In this document: in pieces, positions 56,219-64,000 of the stretch
Numbering within the stretch: the stretch's first letter is position 1
Layout of the letters: each line of letters begins with the position of its first letter
Notes under the pieces: model-generated
What the model saw: only the letters and a program-made list of their open reading frames with translations
What the model was told of the DNA's origin: nothing
The model's database searches: none
Program-made: the position numbers and the translations under genes
Source of the DNA: Peptacetobacter sp.
GTDB lineage: Bacteria > Bacillota > Clostridia > Peptostreptococcales > Peptostreptococcaceae
DNA: 64,000 nucleotides
Assembly: GCF_029264495.1 (NCBI RefSeq)
Contig: NZ_JARIBH010000076.1
Coordinates: forward strand, 1-64,000
Direction: 5' to 3'

Positions 56219-57595
56219 TTATTTTATAGATAACGGTTTAGCCTTTATAATATATCCTATCATTAATATTGCTCCAATTAACCATGATATTGGATAAAGT
56301 ATATAAACGTTGTCTATTCTTGTCATAGGTATAACATATAAAATACAAATTACTCTAAATAAACATAATGATACTAAAAGAACTATCATTGGTGGAATTG
56401 ACTTTCCTACACCTCTTACTGTTCCTGCAAGAGAATGTAGTATAGCTAACAGTACATAGAATGGGCAGAAATATTTCATAGCTACAACACCTGCTTTTAT
56501 AACTTCTGTGTCTTGACTAAACATGTGTATAACATCACTTGGATTTTTTAGTAAAACAGCTCCTATTACTACTGTATATACTATACTCATAATTAAAGTT
56601 ATCCACATACCTTTTTTTACTCTATCCATCTTGCCTGCTCCATAGTTTTGCCCTGTAAATGTAGTACTTGCCATACTAAAACTTAATACAGGTAAAATAT
56701 TAAATCCATCTACCTTTAAATATGCTCCAAATCCTGCCATTGCTACTGGTCCAAATATATTTACACTAGATTGTATTAATACATTAGAAAGTGATACCAC
56801 CATATTTTGTATTCCCCGTGGTAACCCTATTTTAATTAATTTTATTGCCATATCTTTATGAATTTTAATTTTAGAAATAATTACTTTGTAATCCTCTGAA
56901 ACTCTTATCAAATATAATAGTGTTATTAGACATGCTATTGCTTGACTTATATTTGTTGCAATTGCTGCTCCTGAAACTCCAAGTTTTAATGTTTTTATAA
57001 ATAATAAATCAAATAAAATATTTATTCCAGAAGCTATTCCTAAATATAATAATGATCTCTTTGAGTTTCCTACCGAATTTAAAATACCTGCCTCCATATT
57101 ATAAATAACATTAAAAATTAATCCTATTGAGTATAGTCTTAGATATTTTACTGATTCAACCATAACTTCATTAGGAGTATGCATTAATTTTAATAATTGT
57201 GGTGTGAAAATAAATCCTAATATAGATAATATTGCACCTAGTACAATAGAAATTGATATCGATGTATGAACTGATAATTGAATATCTCTCTTATTTTTTG
57301 ATCCTATTGCTTGTGAAACTATTACTCCTGATCCAACAGATATACCTTGACTAAATGCAATTAATAAATATATTATTGATGAACTTGATCCGACTGCTGC
57401 CAAAGCATTACTTCCTACATAATTCCCAACTATTATAGAATCTACTGTATTGTACATCTGCTGTAATAAATTACCCAATATAAGCGGTATAGAAAATATT
57501 AAAATTGTCTTAAAAATACTACCTTCTGTCATTGTATTTTTAGATAATTTACAGGTCTCTTCATCGCATAAATTTTCTTTTTTGTTTAACTCCAT
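56219..57595 (-). CDS. MATE-family multidrug/metabolite efflux transporter
   Basis: A 458-residue protein with 12 predicted helices in two MATE repeats. Family segments are PLILGNLLQQMYNTVDSIIVG near residue 36, AAVGSSSSIIYL and FTGQNYGAGK near residue 308. It exports cationic compounds driven by Na+ or H+. The start follows AAGGAGG. No regulator is adjacent. Confidence 0.92.
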   Translation of the reverse strand: MELNKKENLCDEETCKLSKNTMTEGSIFKTILIFSIPLILGNLLQQMYNTVDSIIVGNYVGSNALAAVGSSSSIIYLLIAFSQGISVGSGVIVSQAIGSKNKRDIQLSVHTSISISIVLGAILSILGFIFTPQLLKLMHTPNEVMVESVKYLRLYSIGLIFNVIYNMEAGILNSVGNSKRSLLYLGIASGINILFDLLFIKTLKLGVSGAAIATNISQAIACLITLLYLIRVSEDYKVIISKIKIHKDMAIKLIKIGLPRGIQNMVVSLSNVLIQSSVNIFGPVAMAGFGAYLKVDGFNILPVLSFSMASTTFTGQNYGAGKMDRVKKGMWITLIMSIVYTVVIGAVLLKNPSDVIHMFSQDTEVIKAGVVAMKYFCPFYVLLAILHSLAGTVRGVGKSIPPMIVLLVSLCLFRVICILYVIPMTRIDNVYILYPISWLIGAILMIGYIIKAKPLSIK

Positions 57596-57676
57596 TTTAA
57601 CCTCCTTAATATATTTTTACTAATCTTTATTTGTTATTGAAATATAAATTTTTCAATATATTTAACCAAAACATAT

Positions 57677-58414
57677 TTACTTAAAGTATTTTTTTATAAT
57701 TTTACACCCTTTATTATAAATTGAGAGTCTATGTTTTTTCCCTATATCTAAAAAATATCCTTCTCCATTATTTTTATTTACAATAACAAAAACTGTATTT
57801 TCTTTAATATAAGGATTTAATACATTCTCATAAACAATGAATTTTTTAGCTAAATTTTTTGTTTCATTTATAGAGTCGACATCTATATTATCTAAATATA
57901 TAAATAAACATAAACAAAATGTCTTATTCTTTTCTATTTCATTAAATAATTCACTTTCTCTATTTACACAACTATTTATTCTTTTACTATCTACTAATCT
58001 AAAATAATATGTTATAGAATCTCTCATAAGATTGAATTTTTTCTTTTTATAATACATACCATCTTTTTTAAATTTGTTGCTATATAGCACTTTTTCAACA
58101 TCTGATTTATTTACATTGTTTAATTTGTATAATTCTTTTCCTTTATACTCATTTTCCAATCTCAAAACTTCAAATTCTAATACTCTTTTATATGATTTAA
58201 TACAAAAAATTAACCCAACGATTAAACAGAGCAATGCCATTATTACTAATAAAAATAACAAATTTTTTGTTAATTTATTTTGTAAAATTGCAACTGATAA
58301 TATAAAAATAAATGATAGTATTTCTAGGAATAATCCTATAAACAAGATTTTTACTCCTTTTTTTATTTCAATATCGGATTCTTTATATGTATTTAAAAAA
58401 TTATTATTTTTCAT
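57677..58414 (-). CDS. Hypothetical membrane protein, 245 residues
   Basis: No family recognised. Two membrane helices lie near residues 22-45 and 55-75 and are followed by a soluble C-terminal domain of about 165 residues rich in Lys, Asn and Tyr. The soluble part (YLDNIDVDSINETKNLAKKF, ENTVFVIVNKNNGEGYFLDIG) looks alpha/beta. The ATG at 58414 follows AGAAGG; the frame extends 17 codons upstream without a clear site. Confidence 0.65.
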   Translation of the reverse strand: MKNNNFLNTYKESDIEIKKGVKILFIGLFLEILSFIFILSVAILQNKLTKNLLFLLVIMALLCLIVGLIFCIKSYKRVLEFEVLRLENEYKGKELYKLNNVNKSDVEKVLYSNKFKKDGMYYKKKKFNLMRDSITYYFRLVDSKRINSCVNRESELFNEIEKNKTFCLCLFIYLDNIDVDSINETKNLAKKFIVYENVLNPYIKENTVFVIVNKNNGEGYFLDIGKKHRLSIYNKGCKIIKKYFK

Positions 58415-58805
58415 ATATATTTCGACCTTCTTTTTGTCAGATTTTAAAACATAAAAAATTACCATTTTTTAATATATCATATTATTAATATTTTTAAAAT
58501 ACAGCTTCATTATATTTAAAATTTTTTATGCTGTTGTAGAAAAAATTTTATAAATATCTATTTTTAAAATATATAAATTCATTTTTTTCAATAAATTACT
58601 TCATATATCAAAAGAAGATAAGTACATAAAATTTAAATTTTAAATATATTTATGTATATTTTGTTAAATTTATAAATAAAATAATGACGATATCCTTAAA
58701 ACAATATATAATAGACTTATAAATAAATTATAAGTATTATTTCTATAAAATAAAAAATCCATATAATTTATTTATGTAAAATTGTATTTGTTTTGAATTT
58801 TATTC
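58415..58805. other. Intergenic very AT-rich stretch without a gene
   Basis: Nearly all A and T. It separates two divergent genes and must contain their promoters, but no box pair stands out and no structured RNA is apparent. Confidence 0.4.
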
Positions 58806-58819
58806 TGGAGGATTGTAAA

Positions 58820-59341
58820 ATGGGACTAATTGCAAATTATCAAGAAATTGAGACAAACGAACTTGATGAAATTATTGAAAGTATTGAATCTGAAGAAAAT
58901 ATTGATTTATCTACTAAAATAGACTTTTTATCTGAAAGTAGCACTCTAAATCAATATAATATGGATAAAATGTGGGACTCTCTAAATTTTCTCATTTCAG
59001 GAGAACGTTTCGAAGATTTAACTTTTAAAAATTTAATATCTGATGCTGTATTTGGAAGTTGTCAATTTCCTGAAAATATATCTGATCAGTATCTTTCATT
59101 TGTAGCACCAGATACTGTTTGTGATATAGCAGATGAATTAAATGAAATAGATATAGACTCATATTTAGAAAAGTTTAATATGAATGAATTTGCTAAGAAT
59201 AATATTTATCCTGAAATTTGGGAATATACTGATGAAAAAGATTTTATAAAATGTGATTTAAAAAAATGCTTTGAAGGATTAAAAGATTTTTATACTGAAA
59301 TTGCTAAAAATGGAAATAGTGTTCTAGTTTCTATTGGTTAA
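58820..59341 (+). CDS. DUF1877/YfbM-like protein
   Basis: A 173-residue soluble acidic protein. The start MGLIANYQEI and the segment YNMDKMWDSLNFLISGE match the DUF1877 (YfbM) family, whose members begin MGM and carry a DK.W..L motif. The end (KDFYTEIAKNGNSVLVSIG) also fits. Function of the family is unknown. The ATG at 58820 follows TGGAGG; the upstream in-frame start has no site. Confidence 0.78.
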   Translation: MGLIANYQEIETNELDEIIESIESEENIDLSTKIDFLSESSTLNQYNMDKMWDSLNFLISGERFEDLTFKNLISDAVFGSCQFPENISDQYLSFVAPDTVCDIADELNEIDIDSYLEKFNMNEFAKNNIYPEIWEYTDEKDFIKCDLKKCFEGLKDFYTEIAKNGNSVLVSIG

Positions 59342-59378
59342 ATTTTATGTAATTATTTTAAATTGTTATAGATTATAG

Positions 59379-59415
59379 AAAAAAGGAGATTGAATGATTA
59401 CAATCTCCTTTTTTC
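59379..59415. terminator. Bidirectional terminator
   Basis: The 12-bp stem AAAAGGAGATTG / CAATCTCCTTTT with a short loop lies between two convergent genes. Confidence 0.9.
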
Positions 59416-59424
59416 TTATATTTT

Positions 59425-59991
59425 TTATTTTTTAATTATATCTAGTTCGTCTATTTTTTTCTTTAATTCTTTTAAATCTTCAAAGGCTATTTTTTTCTTT
59501 GATTCATCTCTTAATAATGCTGATGGGTGATATGTTGCCATCATCCAACAATTTTTTTTCTTATACCAAGTACCATGTTCTTTGGTTATCCTGAACCTAG
59601 AATCTATAATTGATTGAGCTGCTATCCTTCCCAAACATAATATAATTTGTGGTTTTATAAGTGCAAATTGATATCTAAGATATTCTATACAGCAATTTTT
59701 CTCATCAGTCTCTGGATCTCTATTCCCTGGAGGTCTGCATTTTACAACATTAGCTATATATACATCCTCTCTTGATAAACCAATACAGTCTAACATTTTG
59801 TCTAAAAGTTGTCCTGCTGGCCCAACAAAAGGTATACCAGATAAATCCTCTTTCTCTCCAGGACCTTCTCCTATTAATAGAATTTTTGCTTTTTTATTTC
59901 CATCTCCTACAACAACATTTGTCCTTGTTTCAGCAAGTCTACACCTATTACATGTTTGGCAAGCACACTCAAGTACTTCCCATGAAAACAT
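59425..59991 (-). CDS. Uracil-DNA glycosylase, family 4
   Basis: A 188-residue 4Fe-4S uracil-DNA glycosylase that removes uracil from DNA. The N-terminal cluster cysteines are in CQTCNRC. Motif A is GEGPGEKEDLSGIPFVGPAG near residue 41, and motif B is TYHPSALLR near residue 154. A further cluster cysteine lies in VVKCRPPGNRDP. The ATG at 59991 follows AGGTGA. It starts 21 bp after the upstream gene, with which it is probably co-transcribed. Confidence 0.94.
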   Translation of the reverse strand: MFSWEVLECACQTCNRCRLAETRTNVVVGDGNKKAKILLIGEGPGEKEDLSGIPFVGPAGQLLDKMLDCIGLSREDVYIANVVKCRPPGNRDPETDEKNCCIEYLRYQFALIKPQIILCLGRIAAQSIIDSRFRITKEHGTWYKKKNCWMMATYHPSALLRDESKKKIAFEDLKELKKKIDELDIIKK

Positions 59992-60012
59992 ATTTATCAC
60001 CTAACTTAATTT

Positions 60013-60507
60013 TTATTTATGGTCATGGCATCCACATTTACAATTTTCTTCGTGATCATGGCATCCACAATCACAATCTTCTCCATGTTCTGCTTCATGT
60101 AATTTTGCTTCTTCTTCCATTTCTTTAAATTCTTTTACCATTGTATCGTATTCAGGTAAATCTTTTTCTTCGTTTTCTTCACCTCTCCAATCAGCGTACA
60201 TCATCTGATCTCCATTAGTTAAAACAACTCTTCCTGATAAAGTAACATCATCTATTTCTTCTAATCTTTCTATGTGTTTTTCTAATGCTTCGCCTTCCAT
60301 TGGAGTATCTTCATCTAAACATTGTATAACCATTACTGGTGCATAATACCCTTCATCATCCATTACATTAACTAATACGTCTATTTCACCTTCCATACCT
60401 TCTGCAAATTCAGATAATGATACGTTTGTATCTATCATATCTAGTGGTACATATAAATTTTCTGTTAAGTATTTTATTACTCTATCCTGAACTAATTCTT
60501 TTGACAT
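60013..60507 (-). CDS. HsdR-N-like protein with Cys/His-rich C-terminal tail
   Basis: A 164-residue protein. The first ~110 residues (LVQDRVIKYLTENLYVPLDMID, GEIDVLVNVMDDEGYYAPVMVIQC) resemble the type I restriction HsdR N-terminal nuclease fold. However, the usual E-x-K after the core strand reads IQC, so cleavage is unlikely. The tail has two copies of a CxCGCHDH-type motif separated by EEN, a probable metal site. AGGAGG precedes the ATG. It lies directly upstream of the uracil glycosylase gene. The domain match is by eye and tentative. Confidence 0.6.
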   Translation of the reverse strand: MSKELVQDRVIKYLTENLYVPLDMIDTNVSLSEFAEGMEGEIDVLVNVMDDEGYYAPVMVIQCLDEDTPMEGEALEKHIERLEEIDDVTLSGRVVLTNGDQMMYADWRGEENEEKDLPEYDTMVKEFKEMEEEAKLHEAEHGEDCDCGCHDHEENCKCGCHDHK

Positions 60508-60786
60508 TTTAATCCTCCTAATATTATTACTTCTAGTAATCATTTATTTTTATGTTTTCTTATATTATAATATTTTTTTTCTTTATTAACAATCTATCTA
60601 TAATAAGTTAAATACTTTTTTATAATAATTCTCATTTTTAAAATATATTACAAATATTTAATTTTTTATTTTACATAGATAACATTATTGTAATCGATTT
60701 ATTTTTAAAAATAGTGTAATATTAAATATATCAAATTTGCAATAATATTTATTGTAAATTTAATTTTTTATAAAAGGAGATTTAGT

Positions 60787-61218
60787 ATGAGTTTAAGAAA
60801 AAAGATAGCTTCATTGGCTATATGCTCTGTTTTAATTCTAGGAAGTTCAAATATTACATTTGCTGATGGCTCTAGAGTTGTAACAATAGGTGTTAATAAT
60901 AGTCCTCAACAAAGAGCTACTATTTTAAAATACTTTGGAGTAAATGAAAATGAAGCTGTAATACTAGAAGTAAATAATCAAGAAGAAAGAAAATATTTAG
61001 AAGGTTTTGCTACAGAAGCACAAATCGGTAAAAAAACATATTCTTGTGCATATGTTGAGCCAACAAAAGCTGGTAGTGGTATAAATGTTAAAACAGCCAA
61101 CCTTACATGGTTAACATCTTCAATGGTAGCATCTACTTTATCAACAGCAGGTCTTACTGATGCTGATGTTGTAGTTGCATCTACATTTCCAGTTAGTGGT
61201 ACAGGAGTAACACTATAA
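60787..61218 (+). CDS. DUF1002 (YpuA-like) secreted protein, 5' exon
   Basis: The N-terminal half of a DUF1002 protein. A signal peptide spans residues 1-27 (KKIASLAICSVLILGSSNITFADG), and family strands VVTIGVNN and AQIGKKTYSCAYV follow. AAAAGGAG precedes the ATG. The frame runs through TFPVSGTG, where homologues continue with ALTG, but here it meets a stop at 61216 inside a group I intron. The exon probably ends at 61208 (GGAGT). The matching second half of the gene begins 410 bp downstream. Without splicing the product is a 143-residue fragment. Confidence 0.8.
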   Translation: MSLRKKIASLAICSVLILGSSNITFADGSRVVTIGVNNSPQQRATILKYFGVNENEAVILEVNNQEERKYLEGFATEAQIGKKTYSCAYVEPTKAGSGINVKTANLTWLTSSMVASTLSTAGLTDADVVVASTFPVSGTGVTL

Positions 61219-61630
61219 TACATATTATATAGCTCCGTATGTAAAGAAATTTGCATAGGACACAACTTTAATTGCAGGTAATCCCTAAAGCTCTACACCA
61301 CAGTATATCTGAAAAGAATATATGATGGTACGAAAGTAGAAAAAACGTAGAGATAAATATATGGTTAAATCCTAAGTATTTTTTAAATGGGTGTTCATGC
61401 AGGGAATATCCTAAGTCTTTTGATATGGATATCCTTCAACGACTATCCCTGAAATGGGAGTACATCACAAGCTATTGGTGATGGAAACAAGTTGCCCCTA
61501 ACGTATATGGCGAGGGTGAAGAAATAGTCTTCTCACGTTCTGAAAAGAAGTGGTTATTAGAGAAATCGAAATAACATTATAAGTGTAGCGACTTATAGTA
61601 AAATTTGTTATCCTAAATGGTTAACATATG
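61209..61630 (+). ncRNA. Group I intron without ORF (IStron-like), in the DUF1002 gene
   Basis: This ~420-base insert splits the DUF1002 frame and codes for nothing. Core helices are visible in the right order. P1 pairs exon GGAGT (61204-61208) with the guide GCTCC (61232-61236), including the conserved U-G pair. P2 is TATGTA/TTGCATA. The P4 region has AATTGCAGGTAATCCCTAAAG. P7 pairs GACTAT (61441-61446) with ATAGTC (61524-61529), and P8 (CATCAC/GTGATG, 61463-61483) lies between the P7 strands. A TATAAGT/ACTTATA hairpin lies near the 3' end. The 3' boundary is not fixed. It resembles the ribozyme part of CdISt1-type IStrons, lacking any transposase. Confidence 0.85.
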
Positions 61631-62374
61631 GCTTTAACTGGTATAATGAAAGCATTTGAAGATTCAACAGGAAAACCTCTTGATGAAAAGAAAAAAGAAT
61701 TAGCAACTGAAGAATTAATAATAACAGGTGATTTAGGAGAAGATATTGGTGCTGATAAAGCCACTGGTGTTGTAAATGATATAAAAACAGAAATCATTAA
61801 AAACAATACTAGTGACACTACTCAAATAGCTGATACAATAAACAATATAACTAATAATTATAATATTTCTTTAACACCTGAACAAAAACAGCAATTAGAA
61901 GATTTTATGTCAAAAATTGCAAAGCAAAACTATGATTATGATAAAATGAAAAATACTTTAGATGGCATAAAAGATACAGTTAATGACAAATTAAATGAAC
62001 TTGGAGAAGCTCCTAAGGAAGGATTTTTCGCTTCTATAAAAAATTGGTTCTCTAATTTATTCGGTGGAGATAAAAATAAGGATTTAGGTATATTAGAACA
62101 TACAGATGATAGTATTTTAGGCAATAATGCTATCATTGATGCTACTGATGAAAAAGCTATAAATTTACCTTCTAGTGATGAAGTTGAAGGTATTTTTGCC
62201 AAAATAAAACATTGGTTTACAAATTTATTTGGCAATAATTCTGATATGAATAATGATAATTCATCAAATTCTAATAATAATTCTGATGAAAATAATATTG
62301 ATCAATCAGTAGAGTCATTAGAAGAAAATTCCACTACAGATACAAATGTTCAGCCTGATTCTTCACAAAATTAA
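61628..62374 (+). CDS. DUF1002 (YpuA-like) secreted protein, 3' exon
   Basis: The C-terminal half of the DUF1002 protein. ALTGIMKAFEDSTGKPLDEKKKELATEEL continues the family pattern left off at 61206. The ATG at 61628 has no ribosome site, so efficient translation probably depends on splicing to the 5' exon. After the DUF1002 core comes an unusual tail of about 120 residues with two related amphipathic segments (EGFFASIKNWFSNLFG and EGIFAKIKHWFTNLFG, 50 residues apart) and an Asn/Ser/Asp-rich end. The DUF4300-like gene follows after 18 bp. Confidence 0.78.
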   Translation: MALTGIMKAFEDSTGKPLDEKKKELATEELIITGDLGEDIGADKATGVVNDIKTEIIKNNTSDTTQIADTINNITNNYNISLTPEQKQQLEDFMSKIAKQNYDYDKMKNTLDGIKDTVNDKLNELGEAPKEGFFASIKNWFSNLFGGDKNKDLGILEHTDDSILGNNAIIDATDEKAINLPSSDEVEGIFAKIKHWFTNLFGNNSDMNNDNSSNSNNNSDENNIDQSVESLEENSTTDTNVQPDSSQN

Positions 62375-62392
62375 TAGTAAGGAAATAAGTAT

Positions 62393-63238
62393 ATGAAAAA
62401 TAAAACAAAAAAAATAATTGCTTTATTGTCTATTTTTATAATTTGTATAATTACTTTTACTAATTTTCATTTAAATGCAAATTCAAATGAGATTGTTTTT
62501 ACTAATATGAACGATTCAAAATCAAAGGAAGAAGTTATTGAAATTTTAAAAAAACATAAAATTTCTAATTACCAAATTTATAAATTAGAACAATGGTTAA
62601 AAGATTTTAATTCTCAAGTAAAAGGGAATTCACTTACAACTGGATTTAAGATAATGGATAATAATGTAGTTGATTATTCAAAATTACAATTTAAAAATAC
62701 TCCTTCTTATCTTGTAAATTGTAGACTAACATCTTTTTTACTTGTAAGGAATATTATAAATACAAATTGTAAACCTGATAATACAGATACTTATCTAGCA
62801 TTTGATTTGGAAGAAATAAATAATAATTCTGAGCTTTCCATGACTAAACAAGATAAGTTAAACTATGCTACATTATTTAATTGGATACCTTTAGATAATG
62901 CAAAAACTTTAAAGCAACATATAAATAAAATAGAGTCTAAATTAAAAGAAAGAAATATATATATTGATGATTCTAAAGGAATTTCACTTATAAATGTATA
63001 TTTACATTCTCCTTTTGATAATGCTCGTTTTGTAGGTCATACTGGAGTATTGATTGATAATGGTAAAGAATTACTATTTATTGAAAAATATGGTCCTTAT
63101 GCTCCATTCCAAGCAACTAAATTTAATAGTAGAGATGAACTGAAAAAATATCTCTTATCTAGATCAGATTTATATGGTGGAGATGATGAATTAGAACCTA
63201 TTATATTTGAAAATTATAAAGTAATTAAAACTAAATAA
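62393..63238 (+). CDS. DUF4300-like secreted protein
   Basis: A 281-residue exported protein. A signal or anchor helix spans residues ~8-26. The segments VFTNMNDSKSKEEV, VNCRLTSFLLVRNII near residue 109 and RFVGHTGVLIDNGKELLFIEKYG near residue 214 match the DUF4300 family as I know it. The Cys of NCRLTSF and the His of VGHTGVL are placed like the Cys-His pair of papain/NlpC-like folds, which suggests an enzyme, unproven. AAGGAAAT precedes the ATG. It is probably co-transcribed with the split DUF1002 gene. Confidence 0.75.
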   Translation: MKNKTKKIIALLSIFIICIITFTNFHLNANSNEIVFTNMNDSKSKEEVIEILKKHKISNYQIYKLEQWLKDFNSQVKGNSLTTGFKIMDNNVVDYSKLQFKNTPSYLVNCRLTSFLLVRNIINTNCKPDNTDTYLAFDLEEINNNSELSMTKQDKLNYATLFNWIPLDNAKTLKQHINKIESKLKERNIYIDDSKGISLINVYLHSPFDNARFVGHTGVLIDNGKELLFIEKYGPYAPFQATKFNSRDELKKYLLSRSDLYGGDDELEPIIFENYKVIKTK

Positions 63239-63271
63239 TACTAAATATTATATTATTTATCAAAAATAAAG

Positions 63272-63306
63272 AAAAAATAACCCTTAATCTATTTAAGGGT
63301 TATTTT
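63272..63306. terminator. Bidirectional terminator
   Basis: AAAATAACCCTTA / TAAGGGTTATTTT closes a short loop between two convergent genes. Confidence 0.88.
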
Positions 63307-63333
63307 CATTTAACAATTATTATTTATATACTA

Positions 63334-64000
63334 TTAAGATGCTCTTCCATCTTTCATTTTAATAACTCTATCAGCTATTTTCATAGTAGATTGTCTATGA
63401 GATACTATTATTATTGTTTTTTTACTTCTCTCTTCATTTAATACTTTTAATATTGCTCCTTCATTTAAACTATCTAAATTACTAGTAGGTTCATCCAACA
63501 ATATTACATCACTATCATGTAAAAATGCTCTTGCTATTCCTATTCTTTGTCTTTCTCCACCTGATAATTGATGGTGTCCTTCTCCTATAATAGTATCATA
63601 TCCATTTGGAAGAGTTTCTATAAATTCATGTATATTTGCTTTTTTACAAGCTTGCACTATTTCTTCATGTGTTGCATTTAAATTTGCAAGTTTTACATTA
63701 TTTTCTATACTATCTACAAATAAATATGTATCTTGTATTACATAACTTTCTGAATTTCTAATATCTTCTGTATTCCAATCTTTTATATTTTTGCCAGAAA
63801 TTTTTATCTCACCTGATGAAGCATCAAAAAATCTCATCATAAGTTTTATTAAGGTAGATTTCCCTGAACCACTTTTTCCAGATATCCCTAATATTTCACC
63901 TCTTGAAATTTCTAAGCTAACATCTTTTAATATTATTTCGTCTTCATTTCCTAAATAAGCGAAGTCTATATTTTTACAATCTATTATATTTTCTTTTAAT
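63334..64000 (-). CDS. ABC exporter ATPase domain, cut by the window edge
   Basis: The frame is open to the right edge, so the protein begins beyond the window; an internal ATG at 63840 is not the true start. The visible 221 residues form a full nucleotide-binding domain of the ABCB/MsbA exporter class. It runs from an A-loop region (IDFAYLGNEDEIILKDVSLEI) through Walker A GKSGSGKST, Q-loop YVIQDTYLF, signature LSGGERQR and Walker B VILLDEPTSNLD to the switch His in VSHR. The membrane domain should lie upstream. Confidence 0.92.
   Translation of the reverse strand, partial: LKENIIDCKNIDFAYLGNEDEIILKDVSLEISRGEILGISGKSGSGKSTLIKLMMRFFDASSGEIKISGKNIKDWNTEDIRNSESYVIQDTYLFVDSIENNVKLANLNATHEEIVQACKKANIHEFIETLPNGYDTIIGEGHHQLSGGERQRIGIARAFLHDSDVILLDEPTSNLDSLNEGAILKVLNEERSKKTIIIVSHRQSTMKIADRVIKMKDGRAS

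Noticed and set aside
61219..61627. Insertion sequence or pseudogene gap inside the DUF1002 gene
   Set aside because: There is no transposase frame, and the ordered P1, P2, P7 and P8 pairings explain the stretch better as a group I intron.
63334..63840. Complete small ABC ATPase starting at 63840
   Set aside because: The frame is open to the window edge and the Walker A lies upstream of that ATG, so this is a truncated view of a longer exporter gene.

Overview
The window is very AT-rich DNA from a low-GC, Gram-positive, anaerobic clostridium. The gene content (clostridial-type ThiC/ThiS/ThiF/ThiG/ThiH, MsrAB fusion, NhaC-type lysine carrier under an L-box, YhgE/Pip protein, an IStron-like group I intron, a probable selenoprotein) fits the Peptostreptococcaceae best. 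The family assignment is an inference; no rRNA or tRNA gene was seen.

Layout. 0-9.2 kb: a complete type III-A CRISPR-Cas operon on the minus strand (csm6-cas6-cas10-csm2-csm3-csm4-csm5, then cas1-cas2 behind a hairpin), with no CRISPR array in the window. 9.4-12.2 kb: an ABC importer for a thiamine precursor plus an MTH1187-type thiamine-binding protein. 12.4-20.5 kb: NUDIX hydrolase, small unknown proteins, an ABC-F ATPase, a degenerate FtsZ-like protein, a flippase-like membrane protein, and a purine permease under a purine riboswitch. 21-26 kb: aminopeptidase P and a YhgE/Pip protein. 26-28 kb: a YtrA-type GntR repressor with its ABC transporter and a well-resolved promoter/operator. 28.3-28.6 kb: an ArsC/YffB-like gene with an in-frame TGA exactly at the catalytic cysteine position, followed by a SECIS-like hairpin. 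28.7-34.1 kb: TPP-riboswitch-controlled thiamine operon thiC-thiS-thiF-thiG-thiH-tenI. 34-46 kb: alanine/sodium symporter, ArsB/NhaD-like permease, NifX-like protein, a thioredoxin pair, a two-component system, AlkD-type DNA repair, and a 52-residue gene whose promoter carries LexA-box-like sequences. 46-60 kb: MsrAB, MFS, MalY-type lyase, EamA, RidA, a GntR-RCK_C regulator, HAD phosphatase, lysine-riboswitch-controlled NhaC carrier, PfkB kinase, MATE pump, family 4 UDG. 60.8-63.2 kb: a secreted DUF1002 gene split by an ORF-less group I intron, followed by a DUF4300-like secreted protein. The right edge cuts an ABC exporter gene.

How parts fit together. Two thiamine loci combine salvage (importer) with de novo synthesis (thi operon); no thiD or recognisable thiE is in the window. 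Oxidative repair and thiol chemistry recur (MsrAB, TrxA, TrxB-like, candidate Sec-ArsC). Three riboswitch classes (purine, TPP, lysine) control uptake or synthesis genes. The items I rate most worth testing are the group I intron in the DUF1002 gene, the UGA-containing ArsC-like gene, the FtsZ-like protein that has lost its GTPase loops, and the SOS-type microgene.
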